Counted from the stretch's first letter, positions 34,170 through 43,613 are shown. The stretch: 64,000 nucleotides of DNA from DAOUMU01 sp034409055 (GCA_034409055.1 DAOUMU010000266.1:1-64000); one strand, 5' to 3'. A program made the numbers and translations. The notes: generated by a model not told the origin, from the letters alone.

Positions 34170-36095
34170 TTACATTTTGACGATGAGCGGCAGGTAAACA
34201 TCTGGTATCGTCGTGCTACTGCCACCGACCAGGGTATTTACCGTGGCCGTACGGGTGAAGTAACTTTTTCCGGTGGCCGGGTTACCGGTCGAGCCAAGAA
34301 TATAGGCGGTGTTAATGAATTGCCAGCCGGTGATAACGTTTCCCAACCTCACGGCGTAGGTGATGGCCACCCTGGTTCCGGTAGTGATAAAGCCGGTCCA
34401 GGTGATGCCGCCACTCCCCGTTATAACCGTTCCGGGCGAAGCCGAAGCACTGCCCGGCTCCAAAGTGGTACTCAAGGGGAGTGTGTCAGTCATTGTCGCA
34501 GAGCCAGAGAAAATACCAGAGTTGGTTATAATGACCGTGTAAGTGACCACCGAACCGGCGCCAGTCAGGTTGGGTTGAGCCTGTTTTTGGCTGGCACTGA
34601 GGTTGATGCCCGTTTCGTAAGCGCCCATATCTACCAGCCCGGAGGCAGCAGACGGGCGAGAGAGACGATCCAGGTCGTCAGGTGGGGCTGAAATACCAGG
34701 GGTCGTCCCATCTATGGCCACCGAACCCGGGGCCAGGTGATAATCAACACCGGGCAGCACAAAACCGGCAGGTGGGGAGGCGACTACAGGAGCAATGATC
34801 GTGTTAGGCCCAGGTCCTAACCCAACTTGGCTGATAGCCGTGTCCCCCACCGTAGCAGCCCCGGCCGTAGCTACCGGGAGTATCTCTGTACCCCCTGCTC
34901 CAGCAGGAGGATTCGCAGCGTGGATCCCCTTGTCAATGGAAATATTTGAAGGAAGGCCGGTAATTCCCGTAAAATCACAAATACCATCAGGCGCATTGTC
35001 GGCAATGGTACTGTTTACTTCAATTAAGGTATCTGGTATGGCCGGTGTGGCTCCCATAAAAATAGCGCCTCCGCTTCCCGGAGCAGCGCCACATCCTGGT
35101 GGTGGCATCGTGACCATATTATTATCAATCAACACATTCCACAAATCTAACTGGACCGGGCCGGCAGCACTGTTTTGCAGCGCAATGCCTGCTCCGCCTA
35201 CGGTTGCTCTATTTCGCTCGATTTTGGTGCGCATCATAATATTAGGCGCGATTGGCGCAGGCGGAGTAGTATTAACAATATCAACCCCACCCCCAAAACC
35301 AGCATTCGCCAGATTAGCAAAAATCTGGCTGTCTTCCATAAAAAGCGTATCTGGATTAGGTGGCACAAGCTGAAACTCAATGCCTCCCCCATCCATGGCC
35401 GCCCCATTGGAGTAAATTAATGTACGTTTAATGACGGCCTGGCCTACATCTCTAAACATCACCCCGCCGCCGGAACCCACCGAGGTGACCGCGTTAGAAT
35501 AGATTTCACTATCCACAATGAGCGCAGTGGTTACATTGACCACGGTCACGCCACCGCCAAAGGACGAGCCAACCGTATCATCGCCTACATTCAGGTGAAT
35601 ATGACAATTCTCAAGAGTTAACTGGAACAAGTTGGACCCCAAAATTCCCCCTGAACCGGCGCCTGAACCGAGAGGCGCTCTGGCCCCAGAGATGTCAAAA
35701 TCGCGAATGTGCAGGGTTTGGGTCCCGGTGCCAATCGCCTTGATGAGTTGGGCACTGTTTGGCAAGGCAGGCACCACACGGGTACGGGCCACTGTTTTTA
35801 CGGCGTAACCGGTGGCCAGTGCAGTTGGGTCGTAACCACCATCAAGCGTAATCTTGGTGGGGATTTGAGGGATGGGGAGAGCGCCGCCCTCCGCGAAAAT
35901 TTCATTGGACACGCGAATCGTGTGCGGGCCGGGCGTGATGGAAATTGAAACCAAAGCACCGTTAATCGTGTTAAAAGGACAACCAACAGAACACACGTCC
36001 AGGGTGACGGCACGTCCCGGCGTGGCCAGCCCCCAGAGCGTACCCATAATCATAACAACAGCCAGGATTAGGGATAACGACAGTTTTTTTAGCAT
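34170..36095 (-). CDS. Exported beta-helix protein with C-terminal DUF11-like domain
   Basis: 641 residues. A signal peptide (about 1-29) is followed by a right-handed beta-helix region (about 35-490) with polymorphic-repeat turns such as SGGGVMFRDVGQAVIKRTLIYSN, SQIFANLANAGFGGGVDI and NRATVGGAGIALQNS. Then comes a DUF11-like beta-sandwich (about 505-625: VVTYTVIITNSGIFSGSATMTDTLP), and the tail is VYLPLIVKM. A surface or secreted carbohydrate-binding or adhesin-like protein is likely; no catalytic residues were identified. Start ATG 36095 behind AAGAGGG. The long plus-strand frames inside it are shadows. Confidence 0.85.
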   Translation of the reverse strand: MLKKLSLSLILAVVMIMGTLWGLATPGRAVTLDVCSVGCPFNTINGALVSISITPGPHTIRVSNEIFAEGGALPIPQIPTKITLDGGYDPTALATGYAVKTVARTRVVPALPNSAQLIKAIGTGTQTLHIRDFDISGARAPLGSGAGSGGILGSNLFQLTLENCHIHLNVGDDTVGSSFGGGVTVVNVTTALIVDSEIYSNAVTSVGSGGGVMFRDVGQAVIKRTLIYSNGAAMDGGGIEFQLVPPNPDTLFMEDSQIFANLANAGFGGGVDIVNTTPPAPIAPNIMMRTKIERNRATVGGAGIALQNSAAGPVQLDLWNVLIDNNMVTMPPPGCGAAPGSGGAIFMGATPAIPDTLIEVNSTIADNAPDGICDFTGITGLPSNISIDKGIHAANPPAGAGGTEILPVATAGAATVGDTAISQVGLGPGPNTIIAPVVASPPAGFVLPGVDYHLAPGSVAIDGTTPGISAPPDDLDRLSRPSAASGLVDMGAYETGINLSASQKQAQPNLTGAGSVVTYTVIITNSGIFSGSATMTDTLPLSTTLEPGSASASPGTVITGSGGITWTGFITTGTRVAITYAVRLGNVITGWQFINTAYILGSTGNPATGKSYFTRTATVNTLVGGSSTTIPDVYLPLIVKM

Positions 36096-36232
36096 GAGAC
36101 CCTCTTTTCATCAACGAAAGCCTAGGCAAAATCTTGGGGTCATTTTGAAGTATGGTTCAGTGTGGCAATGTGGTGAGGTCCGTGAAGTCTATCAACGAGA
36201 CAATAATCTTGATTCCAAGTATATCAGATTTT

Positions 36233-36481
36233 TCAGTTTTTTGAAACCGCAAGCCCATCATACGCTACTTCGTAACCATGCCGGGCGGCGAAGTCCGCCA
36301 GTTCCGGGTGGACAGGATTACCTTCGTGGGCTATATGCGTCGCGAAGGCACGGGCCTTGTCGGTCAGCAAACCCTCCTCGCGCATACGTGCCACGTGCTC
36401 GATGAATTGATGAGCACTCAGGTGATCACTGCCGGGCTCGTCGGGACCGTAAGTGTGATCAAGGATCACCATATCGATCAT
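36233..36481 (-). pseudogene. C-terminal half of a metallo-beta-lactamase-fold hydrolase
   Basis: 82 residues from ATG 36481 (GAGAGGAAAG ribosome site); the frame opens slightly earlier at 36508. The segment DMVILDHTYG...LSAHQF..H...M...G.L....AFATHIAHEGNPVHPEL matches the C-terminal half of PhnP-like MBL hydrolases and contains the last metal ligands (Asp in ILDH, His in THIAH). The N-terminal HxHxDH half is absent from either strand nearby. It is a truncated remnant or, less likely, an independently translated half-domain. Confidence 0.65.
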
Positions 36482-36588
36482 CTTTCCTCTCCCCTGTATT
36501 ATTGACATCTTATAGCAATTCTGCTAATCTCGTCAATTATGAAGGCTAACTGCTGACGGCTAACGGCTATTTTCAAGGAAAACTCTGG

Positions 36589-37908
36589 ATGAATCAAGTA
36601 AGTACGCTACCCACCGCCGGCCCGCAAACCGTTGCCCCCCCGGCCTTTCACATTATGCTCAAACCTCGGGGGGCCATCTGTAATCTCGATTGCAAATACT
36701 GTTACTTCCTGGCCAAAGAGAGGCTCTATCCCGATAGCCGCTTTCGCATGGCCGACGCGTTACTGGAGGAATACACCCGCCAATATATCGAGGCCCAGCG
36801 CGTGCCCGAAGTCACCTTTGCCTGGCAAGGCGGTGAGCCAACCCTGATGGGGCTGGATTTCTTTAAGCGGGCGGTGGAATTTCAGCAAAAATATCGTAAG
36901 CCGGGTATGAAAATCCACAATGCCCTCCAAACCAACGGCACCACCCTGGACGATGACTGGGGCCGCTTCTTTCAAGAGAACGATTTTCTCATTGGCCTCA
37001 GTCTCGATGGTCCCCGCGAGTTGCACGACTATTACCGGGTTGATAAAGCCGGTCGGCCTACCTTTGAGCGGGTCATGGCCGGACTGAATCTACTGAAAGC
37101 ACATCGGGTTGAGTTTAACCTACTGACCACGGTTCATGCCGCCAATGCTGACCACCCCCTGGCAGTTTACCAATTTTTCCGGGATGAAGTGGGGGCGCAG
37201 TTTATCCAATTTATTGCCATTGTGGAACGAGACAACCGGACCGGTTTTCAGGAAGGCGAGAAAGTGACTGCCCGCTCGGTGACAGGCCAGCAGTACGGCA
37301 ACTTTCTCATCACCATTTTTGATGAGTGGGTCCGGCACGACGTGGGACAACTCTTTGTGCAAATTTTTGACGTGGCTCTGGCCGCCTGGCTGGGACAACC
37401 GGCCGGCCTGTGCATATTTGAGGAAACGTGCGGCACCGCCCTGGCTATGGAACACAACGGTGACCTCTACGCCTGCGATCACTTTGTCGAACCAAACTAC
37501 AAGCTGGGTAATGTCCAGGAAATGCCCCTGGTTGAACTGGTCGGCTCGGAGCAGCAGCGCCAGTTTGGGCTGGCCAAGCGAGACACCTTACCCGGCTATT
37601 GTTGGGCGTGTGCAGTGCGCTTCATTTGCAACGGCGGCTGCCCCAAAAATCGTATCCTGTACACCCCCAACGGCGAGCCGGGACTAAATTATCTATGCGC
37701 AGGCTATAAAGCCTTCTTCAGCCACATTGACCGGCCGATGCGGCTGATGGCCGCCGAACTACACGCCGGACGACCACCGGCCAATATTATGCATATCCTG
37801 GCCGAAGAGGAAGCAGAACTACAACGCCGCTTTGCCCGGACTCGCCGCAACGATCCCTGTCCATGCGGCAGTGGTCGTAAGTTTAAGCATTGTCATGGGC
37901 GTCGGTAG
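36589..37908 (+). CDS. Anaerobic sulfatase-maturating enzyme-type radical SAM/SPASM protein with SEC-C tail
   Basis: 439 residues. The radical SAM motif CNLDCKYCYF (CxxxCxxC) is near residue 30 and WQGGEPTL near 83. A SPASM region (about 270-370) with CGTALAMEHNGDLYACDHF and CWACAVRFICNGGCPKNR binds two further 4Fe-4S clusters. The family oxidises a Cys or Ser of sulfatases to formylglycine under anaerobic conditions. The last 20 residues form a SEC-C zinc motif (DPCPCGSGRKFKHCHG). No sulfatase is in the window, so the partner is encoded elsewhere or the substrate differs. Confidence 0.88.
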   Translation: MNQVSTLPTAGPQTVAPPAFHIMLKPRGAICNLDCKYCYFLAKERLYPDSRFRMADALLEEYTRQYIEAQRVPEVTFAWQGGEPTLMGLDFFKRAVEFQQKYRKPGMKIHNALQTNGTTLDDDWGRFFQENDFLIGLSLDGPRELHDYYRVDKAGRPTFERVMAGLNLLKAHRVEFNLLTTVHAANADHPLAVYQFFRDEVGAQFIQFIAIVERDNRTGFQEGEKVTARSVTGQQYGNFLITIFDEWVRHDVGQLFVQIFDVALAAWLGQPAGLCIFEETCGTALAMEHNGDLYACDHFVEPNYKLGNVQEMPLVELVGSEQQRQFGLAKRDTLPGYCWACAVRFICNGGCPKNRILYTPNGEPGLNYLCAGYKAFFSHIDRPMRLMAAELHAGRPPANIMHILAEEEAELQRRFARTRRNDPCPCGSGRKFKHCHGRR

Positions 37909-37927
37909 AATTTAGCAACTTTCTTGT

Positions 37928-38044
37928 AAGCTTCGAGCGGACCAGTGCGAAGACCTGTGCAGCTCCGCTGACCTGTGCAGCTCTGCTGCCTCCCCGTGGG
38001 ACAGTCCGCGTTTTGGGCGGTGGACTGTGGTCCACCGCGAGCTT
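37928..38044. mobile_element. Dispersed GGACCA-ended repeat, copy 2
   Basis: Inverted ends AAGCTTCGAGCGGACCA and TGGTCCACCGCGAGCTT. The interior shares the doubled GACCTGTGCAGCTC phrase with 12466-12576. It fills the gap between the radical SAM gene and the convergent GalT-like gene. Confidence 0.7.
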
Positions 38045-38056
38045 AAACATCAGTGA

Positions 38057-39106
38057 TTATCCGTTTGGCCAAAAGGGCTGGGCAGATTCAGCCGTCTCTT
38101 CCGGGGCCACAAAGGTGGTCATATCCCCAAGCATGACCTCATAGCCGGTGTGGTCGTTTCGCACCCAGGGGGCGTAGTTGGAGCGAACCAGGATCACCAC
38201 CCGCAGTTCGAGGTAGTTTGTACCATCTTCCAGGAACAGGAGCCCCAAGTTGTACCCATTCCGGCACAGGCTTCGATAGAAGCGCTGGGTGTTGAGAACA
38301 CCTCGGGCCAACGCCTGCCATTCTGAAGCGGCCAGTTGGTGTAGGGAGGTGACTTGGGGCAGGATACCCCAAATTTCAAAAAACCCCTCGGGGGCAAAGG
38401 CCGCCAGCCAGTGCCAAGGACCGGTTTTGCCTATATACCGGGTTCCGACCTGCTTTTCATAACGTAGATAATCCGAAAAGAGATAAGAACCGGTCTCCTG
38501 AAAGTAATGTGCCGCCCGTTGCTGGAGAAAGCGGTGGTGGTTGGAGGCAATCCTGTCGGCGTGGACCTGCAGATGGGGATGCACCAAAGAGCCGCCGGCC
38601 GAGGGCAGGTGGTTCTGGGTGATGGCCATGTAGATCGCTTCAGGGTCGTAGGTGAGAACACGCTGCAAATATTGGCCACAGTTTAAGAAGCTGTTGGTGT
38701 ATGATGGCAACGAGGCCGTGCCGATCTCCACGAAGTGGCTGTTATCGAACAGACTGACGGCAGAATAAGAGCCATAAGGAAACAGATTGGGGAATAAGAT
38801 CGAATCACCCTGTATCAAACGTCCAGATGGGGCCAGTTCAGGCAGAAATTGCGGTGTTTTTGACACGACCTGGGGGCTACAAAAGGGACAACTCGACGTT
38901 TCTTGAGCGTCAGGAGGCGGCTGAGGCAGGACATCTGTGCCGGTCTCCTTTTCGGCCAGGCGGCTGAAAGCAATACGACTGGTGCGCCAGGTAATGGGAT
39001 TGGTGCGGATTTCGACCTTCCTTTCGACCGTTTCCCCAGAGGGGGCGACGAACCTGGCGGTGACGGTTTCCTTTTCGAAATGGAGACCCACGGTATTATC
39101 GGACAT
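38057..39106 (-). CDS. GalT-like hexose-1-phosphate nucleotidylyltransferase
   Basis: 349 residues of HIT-superfamily GalT type. CPFC near residue 73 is a zinc pair. SLVHPHLQVHADR (about 170-182) holds the HPH motif in which the second His carries the nucleotidyl group. The family swaps UMP or AMP between sugar phosphates (UDP-glucose/galactose-1-P, or ADP-glucose phosphorolysis). It is more divergent than GalT itself, so the sugar and nucleotide are uncertain. Start ATG 39106 has only a weak ribosome site. No galactose genes adjoin. Confidence 0.78.
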   Translation of the reverse strand: MSDNTVGLHFEKETVTARFVAPSGETVERKVEIRTNPITWRTSRIAFSRLAEKETGTDVLPQPPPDAQETSSCPFCSPQVVSKTPQFLPELAPSGRLIQGDSILFPNLFPYGSYSAVSLFDNSHFVEIGTASLPSYTNSFLNCGQYLQRVLTYDPEAIYMAITQNHLPSAGGSLVHPHLQVHADRIASNHHRFLQQRAAHYFQETGSYLFSDYLRYEKQVGTRYIGKTGPWHWLAAFAPEGFFEIWGILPQVTSLHQLAASEWQALARGVLNTQRFYRSLCRNGYNLGLLFLEDGTNYLELRVVILVRSNYAPWVRNDHTGYEVMLGDMTTFVAPEETAESAQPFWPNG

Positions 39107-39239
39107 CCAAAAAATCTACCGTATCGAATATAAGCTATATTACCACCTCCAGGCTGCGATTTGCAAAAAATCATTATCGGAAATATGATTAAATACATTG
39201 AGATAATGCTTGGAAGCGAGTTATTGGAGTGTATTCGCA

Positions 39240-39752
39240 ATGTCTCAGGCCAAAGTTGGCATCTTAACTATCAGTGATCGAGGCTCAACCGGCGCTTACG
39301 AGGATAAAAGTGGTCCGGTGATCCGCCAGCTTGTTACCGAAAGATTAAAAGCCGTTGTCGAGTGTGCGGCGATTATCCCGGACGAATTGGATATTATCAA
39401 GGATACTTTGTTAAAATGGGTGGATCACTATCACCTGAATCTAATTTTTACGACGGGTGGCACCGGTTTTGCCCCGCGTGATGTTACACCCGAAGCAACT
39501 CGCATGGTGATCCAAAAAGAAGCGCCCGGTTTGATCTTTGCTATGTTACGTGACAGCCTGGCCGTTACCCCCCACGCGATGCTCTCCAGAATGGTGGCCG
39601 GTATTAGAGCCCAAACGCTCATCATCAATTTGCCGGGGAGTCCAAAAGCAGTCCGAGAGAATCTGGAAACAATTTTACCCGCCCTCCCTCATGCGCTGGA
39701 ATTATTAAGGGATGACCCGGCTGCAGAACAAAGCCATCAAAAGAAGTTTTGA
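39240..39752 (+). CDS. mogA: MogA/MoaB-type molybdopterin adenylyltransferase
   Basis: 170 residues from ATG 39240 (GGAG about 10 nt upstream; an earlier TTG at 39210 is unlikely). Motifs: GILTISDRGSTGAYEDKSGP, TTGGTGFAPRDVTPEAT, and LPGSPKAVRENLE. These enzymes adenylylate molybdopterin before molybdenum insertion. MogA and MoaB are hard to separate by sequence. No other molybdenum cofactor genes are near. Confidence 0.88.
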   Translation: MSQAKVGILTISDRGSTGAYEDKSGPVIRQLVTERLKAVVECAAIIPDELDIIKDTLLKWVDHYHLNLIFTTGGTGFAPRDVTPEATRMVIQKEAPGLIFAMLRDSLAVTPHAMLSRMVAGIRAQTLIINLPGSPKAVRENLETILPALPHALELLRDDPAAEQSHQKKF

Positions 39753-39802
39753 GTGATGTCGTATTTAATTAACCTTTATGAAAAAAAGACAGGAACCAAA
39801 CG

Positions 39803-40249
39803 ATGACATTGAAAGACCAACTCAACAATGATCTTAAAGAGGCAATGAAAAGCAGAGATAAACTACGGACCGAGACTCTGCGCAGTTTAAGATCAGCCAT
39901 TAAATATGCAGAAATTGAGGCAAGGGCTGAACTTGACGATGCCGGTGTACTGGCGGTAATTGCTAAACAGGCCAAACAACGCCAAGATTCCATTGTCCAG
40001 TTTAAGAAGGGACAGCGGGCTGACCTGGTCGAAAAAGAATCGGCAGAGTTGGCCATCCTGGAAAGCTACCTGCCGGCTCAAATGTCGGAAGAGGAAATTA
40101 GAGAAAAAGCCCAGGCTGTTATAAACGAATTGGGGGTAACCGATCTAAAGGGCATGGGCCAGGTTATGAAACGTTTGATGACCGACTTAAAAGGTCGAGC
40201 TGATGGTAAGGTCGTTAACCAGATTGTCCGTCAACTTTTGAGCAACTAA
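39803..40249 (+). CDS. yqeY: GatB/YqeY-domain protein
   Basis: 148 residues, the full YqeY length. MTLKDQLNNDLKEAMKSRDKLRTETLRSLRSAIK at the N-terminus and the C-terminal helix pair (LPAQMSEEEI...GMGQVMKRLM..LKGRADGKVVN) are diagnostic. It resembles the tail domain of the GatB amidotransferase subunit, which binds tRNA; the stand-alone role is not settled. It precedes pgpH/ybeY/dgkA as in Firmicutes. Confidence 0.9.
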   Translation: MTLKDQLNNDLKEAMKSRDKLRTETLRSLRSAIKYAEIEARAELDDAGVLAVIAKQAKQRQDSIVQFKKGQRADLVEKESAELAILESYLPAQMSEEEIREKAQAVINELGVTDLKGMGQVMKRLMTDLKGRADGKVVNQIVRQLLSN

Positions 40250-40407
40250 GGTAACTTTTTCTCACGCGCCAGCTTCTTCCCCCTTCTATAATTACCCATA
40301 AATTGGGCCAAAGGCTCATTGATAATTGACAACCCCCTGTTGACAGTTAATAATAAGTTGTGTTAGGAAATCAGGAATGGTACAAAAGTCAAAACTGAGA
40401 GTAGATC

Positions 40408-42669
40408 ATGCTAAAAAATAGCACGAGCAAAACCGGGCGCGTTAACCAAATATCAATCCGTCACATTTTACGTGGCTTACTGATTGCTGTTATCTTTGCC
40501 AGTACAGGCATCTTCATCCTGACCTATCAATTTTCCTCCACGAATGTTATAGACCTGGATATCGGCGACGTGGCTCATAAAGACATCTTAGCCCCCAATC
40601 AGATCATCTACGTCAGCGAGGTTGAAACCAATGCTGAACGTGAGAAAGCCAGAAATTCGATTTCTACCATTTATAGCCCCCCCGACCCTAAAGTTGCCCG
40701 GCAACAAGTCAAACGCCTGCGCCAGATATTTGACTATCTCGATGCTGTTAGAACTGACCCTTATGGCTCGTTAGTCGAAAAGTCGGAGTGGGTTGCAGCT
40801 ATCCCTGACCTGTCTCTCACCGATATCGTCGTTGACCAAATTCTGATTATGAATGAGCAGGCCTGGAATGAAACCAAGCAGGAAGCGTTAGCTATTCTCG
40901 ATCAAGCGATGAGTGCCGAAATTAGGGAGGGACAGGTACCAGCCACGCGTCGTCAATTACCTACCCTGGTTGCTCTGGACACCCCGGATGAACAGGGCAA
41001 CGTCATCGTGGCTATTACCGAAGACCTGATTAAGCCCAATACCTTCCCCGACGAGACCCGGACTGAAACAGAGCGGCAGGCGGCCGCCGAGGCCGTTAAG
41101 AACGTGACTGCTAAGTTTGAACAAAATGAGCTGATTATCGAAGCCGGACAGATCATCGAACCAAAAGACATAGAGGCTCTCGAATTCTTGGGTTTGCAAC
41201 AACCCAGCTTTAGTTGGGTAAAAGATTTTATTGCGCCGGCTGTACTCATACTGCTGACCACACTGATCATCAGCGCCTATCTGATTCAATACACGCCTCG
41301 CATTTTAGCAGACGAAAAACGTCTGGTCTTGCTCACCCTTTTGTTACTGGCCTTTATCGCTATAGCCAAATTCATGATTCCCACCCTCTCTATCATTACC
41401 TATCTCTACCCAATCGCTATGCTGTCAATGATGATCGTTATTCTCATCGACGCCCAGCTCGCCTTTATTGTCACCACTATCCTGGCCTTCATCGCCGGTT
41501 ATATTGCCACCTACACCTCCCAGTTGGTTGTTATTTACCTCATTTTAAGTGGCTGGACAGGCATCCTGGCCCTCGGCAAGAGTCAGCGAGTGAATAGTCT
41601 ACTTTGGGCCAGTGTATACGTGGGTGTAATTAATGTGGGCACTATTCTCGTCTTCAACCTACCCGCAAACCCGATAGATGTTACTCGTATCGGTACCCTT
41701 TTGCTAATGGGGTTACTGAACGGCATATTTTCAGCCAGTTTGGCCACAATCGGCCTGTTTGCCATTGGTAACCTGTTGGGGATCACGACTTCCATTCAGC
41801 TTATAGAGTTGGCCCGTCCCACCCACCCCCTTCTGCGCCAACTGCTCTTAAAGGCCGCCGGTACTTACCACCACAGCCTTATGGTTAGCAATATGGCCGA
41901 ACAAGCAGCGGAACGCATTGGGGCCAATGCTTTACTGGTACGGGTTATGGCCTACTATCATGACGTTGGCAAAATGCAGCGTCCCTACTTTTTTATAGAA
42001 AATCAACCCCATGGTATTAACGTTCACGAAAAGCTCGACCCTCAAATTAGCGCCCAAATTATCATCAGTCATGCCAAAGACGGTCTCGATCTGGCAAACA
42101 AATATCGCTTGCCACGGACCATCAAGGATGGTATTGCCCAACATCATGGAACCAGTCTGCAAAAATATTTTTACTACCAGGCTCTGGAAGCGGCCAAGGA
42201 AAAAAATATTCAGGTAGACGAATCCGACTTCCGTTATCCAGGTCCTAAACCTCAAAATAAAGAAAATGGTATCTTGATGTTGGCCGATATTTCAGAGTCT
42301 ACAGTGCGTGCGCTCAAGCCGGCCTCAGCCGAAGAGATTGACGAAATCGTGCAAAAACTGATTGCAGACAAACTAAACAGTGGCGAACTGAATGAGTGTG
42401 ACCTGACCATAGCCGATTTATACGATATTCGGACTGCCTTTGTTGACATTCTGCAGGGAGTTCATCATCCTCGCATTAAATATCCCGAACAAACGAAAGT
42501 CGAGGCCAAAGCGCCCCCTAACACCGAAGCAGAACAAGCTGACCAGACCCCCTCAACGCCGGAAACGACAACCGGGCAAAACGTCCCCTCCCCATCCCCT
42601 GCTCCCTTGCCCCTCCAAGCTCTGACCGACCCTCAACCTCGTCCGGCCAACCTGATTCGGCGCGAATAA
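40408..42669 (+). CDS. pgpH: 7TM-HD membrane phosphodiesterase, PgpH-like
   Basis: 753 residues. A first helix (about 21-41), then an extracytoplasmic 7TMR-HD domain (about 45-265), a block of seven helices (about 272-470), then a cytoplasmic HD domain with YHHSLMVSNMAEQAAE and YYHDVGKM (H518-D519) followed by IISHAKDG and IAQHHGT, which supply the metal ligands. The family hydrolyses cyclic di-AMP. A Pro/Thr-rich tail ends the protein. ybeY follows 9 bases after the stop, so they are co-transcribed. No diadenylate cyclase is in the window. Confidence 0.92.
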   Translation: MLKNSTSKTGRVNQISIRHILRGLLIAVIFASTGIFILTYQFSSTNVIDLDIGDVAHKDILAPNQIIYVSEVETNAEREKARNSISTIYSPPDPKVARQQVKRLRQIFDYLDAVRTDPYGSLVEKSEWVAAIPDLSLTDIVVDQILIMNEQAWNETKQEALAILDQAMSAEIREGQVPATRRQLPTLVALDTPDEQGNVIVAITEDLIKPNTFPDETRTETERQAAAEAVKNVTAKFEQNELIIEAGQIIEPKDIEALEFLGLQQPSFSWVKDFIAPAVLILLTTLIISAYLIQYTPRILADEKRLVLLTLLLLAFIAIAKFMIPTLSIITYLYPIAMLSMMIVILIDAQLAFIVTTILAFIAGYIATYTSQLVVIYLILSGWTGILALGKSQRVNSLLWASVYVGVINVGTILVFNLPANPIDVTRIGTLLLMGLLNGIFSASLATIGLFAIGNLLGITTSIQLIELARPTHPLLRQLLLKAAGTYHHSLMVSNMAEQAAERIGANALLVRVMAYYHDVGKMQRPYFFIENQPHGINVHEKLDPQISAQIIISHAKDGLDLANKYRLPRTIKDGIAQHHGTSLQKYFYYQALEAAKEKNIQVDESDFRYPGPKPQNKENGILMLADISESTVRALKPASAEEIDEIVQKLIADKLNSGELNECDLTIADLYDIRTAFVDILQGVHHPRIKYPEQTKVEAKAPPNTEAEQADQTPSTPETTTGQNVPSPSPAPLPLQALTDPQPRPANLIRRE

Positions 42670-42678
42670 AGTATCAAA

Positions 42679-43146
42679 ATGGGTATAATTTTTTACATTG
42701 ACAAACCTTTTCTGGCAGACGTCGATTCCAACTTGATAAAAAAAGCGTTGCAGTTAACCCTACAACGCTTTAGCAGAGCCGATAACCCGACGATCACCCT
42801 TGTTATCACAGACAATCAAACCGTTCAACAACTTAATCATCAATACCGAAACATCAACGCTCCAACAGATGTTTTATCCTTTAAAGACATCTCAACGCCC
42901 GATTTTCCAGACCTTGACCCAGGCTATCTGGGCGATGTTATCATTGCCTATCCGGTAGCCAAAGCTCAAGCCCTGGCTGCCGGACACGAACCGTTGGCAG
43001 AATTAACCCTATTAGCGGTCCACGGTGCACTCCACCTCTTAGGTTTTGACCACGATACCCCCGCAGAAAAACAGAAAATGTGGGCGGCCCAACACCAAAT
43101 TATGACCGGGGTAGGCCTGGCCCATATTCAACCCACAGAAAATTAA
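42679..43146 (+). CDS. ybeY: Endoribonuclease YbeY
   Basis: 155 residues. The zinc motif HGALHLLGFDH (HxxxHxxxxxH) near residue 115 and the preceding NAPTDVLSFKD and GDVIIAYPVA blocks define YbeY, a single-strand RNase for 16S rRNA 3'-end maturation and ribosome quality control. Start ATG 42679. It sits between pgpH and dgkA, a very common gene order. Confidence 0.95.
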   Translation: MGIIFYIDKPFLADVDSNLIKKALQLTLQRFSRADNPTITLVITDNQTVQQLNHQYRNINAPTDVLSFKDISTPDFPDLDPGYLGDVIIAYPVAKAQALAAGHEPLAELTLLAVHGALHLLGFDHDTPAEKQKMWAAQHQIMTGVGLAHIQPTEN

Positions 43147-43155
43147 AGGGCCACA

Positions 43156-43539
43156 GTGGTGCAGAAAATTAACCGCCTCGAAAGTTTCCGATGTGCTTTT
43201 TCTGGCATATGGTATACCCTCAAAACACAACGTAATGCCCAGATTCACCTCTTTATTGCCATTGTTATCGTTATTTTGGGGCTCATATTAAACCTACCCC
43301 TGATCAAATGGGCGATCTTAATCCTGACGATGGGCTTTGTCCTGGTTACAGAAATGTTGAACACCGTCGCTGAGGCGGCCATGGATTACGCCACGACCGA
43401 CTTTAACCCCCAGGTCAAAATCGTAAAAGATGTCGCTGCCGGTGCAGTTTTGACCGCCGCCATCACCGCCGTCATTGTTGGCCTGCTTATTTTAGGGCCA
43501 CCACTGCTTGAACGGCTGACTACCTTCGCAGCCGGCTAA
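43156..43539 (+). CDS. dgkA: Diacylglycerol/undecaprenol kinase family protein
   Basis: 127 residues, three membrane helices. RNAQIHLFIAI, then EMLNTVAEAAMDYATTDFNPQVKIVKDVAAGAVL, which holds the catalytic Glu of the integral membrane kinase family (DgkA/UdpK). It phosphorylates undecaprenol or diacylglycerol; in this context (ybeY neighbour) undecaprenol is likelier. Start GTG 43156 or 43159. Confidence 0.9.
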   Translation: MVQKINRLESFRCAFSGIWYTLKTQRNAQIHLFIAIVIVILGLILNLPLIKWAILILTMGFVLVTEMLNTVAEAAMDYATTDFNPQVKIVKDVAAGAVLTAAITAVIVGLLILGPPLLERLTTFAAG

Positions 43540-43560
43540 TTGCGGGGTATAATATTAAAT

Positions 43561-43613
43561 GCGGTGGTAGGGCAAGTTAGCAACTTGCCCTACCACTCAT
43601 CTGAAACACCCCC
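43561..43613. mobile_element. 53-bp palindromic mini-element with 8-bp target duplication
   Basis: A perfect palindrome (GTGGTAGGGCAAGTT at the left arm) followed by CTGAAACACCCCC, flanked on both sides by TATTAAAT (43553-43560 and 43614-43621). It is a relative of the sequence at 8482-8528. It lies between dgkA and the tRNA promoter. Confidence 0.8.

Noticed and set aside
34158..35373. Plus-strand frames antisense to the beta-helix gene
   Set aside because: No domain or ribosome site; the minus-strand gene has a signal peptide and full domain structure.
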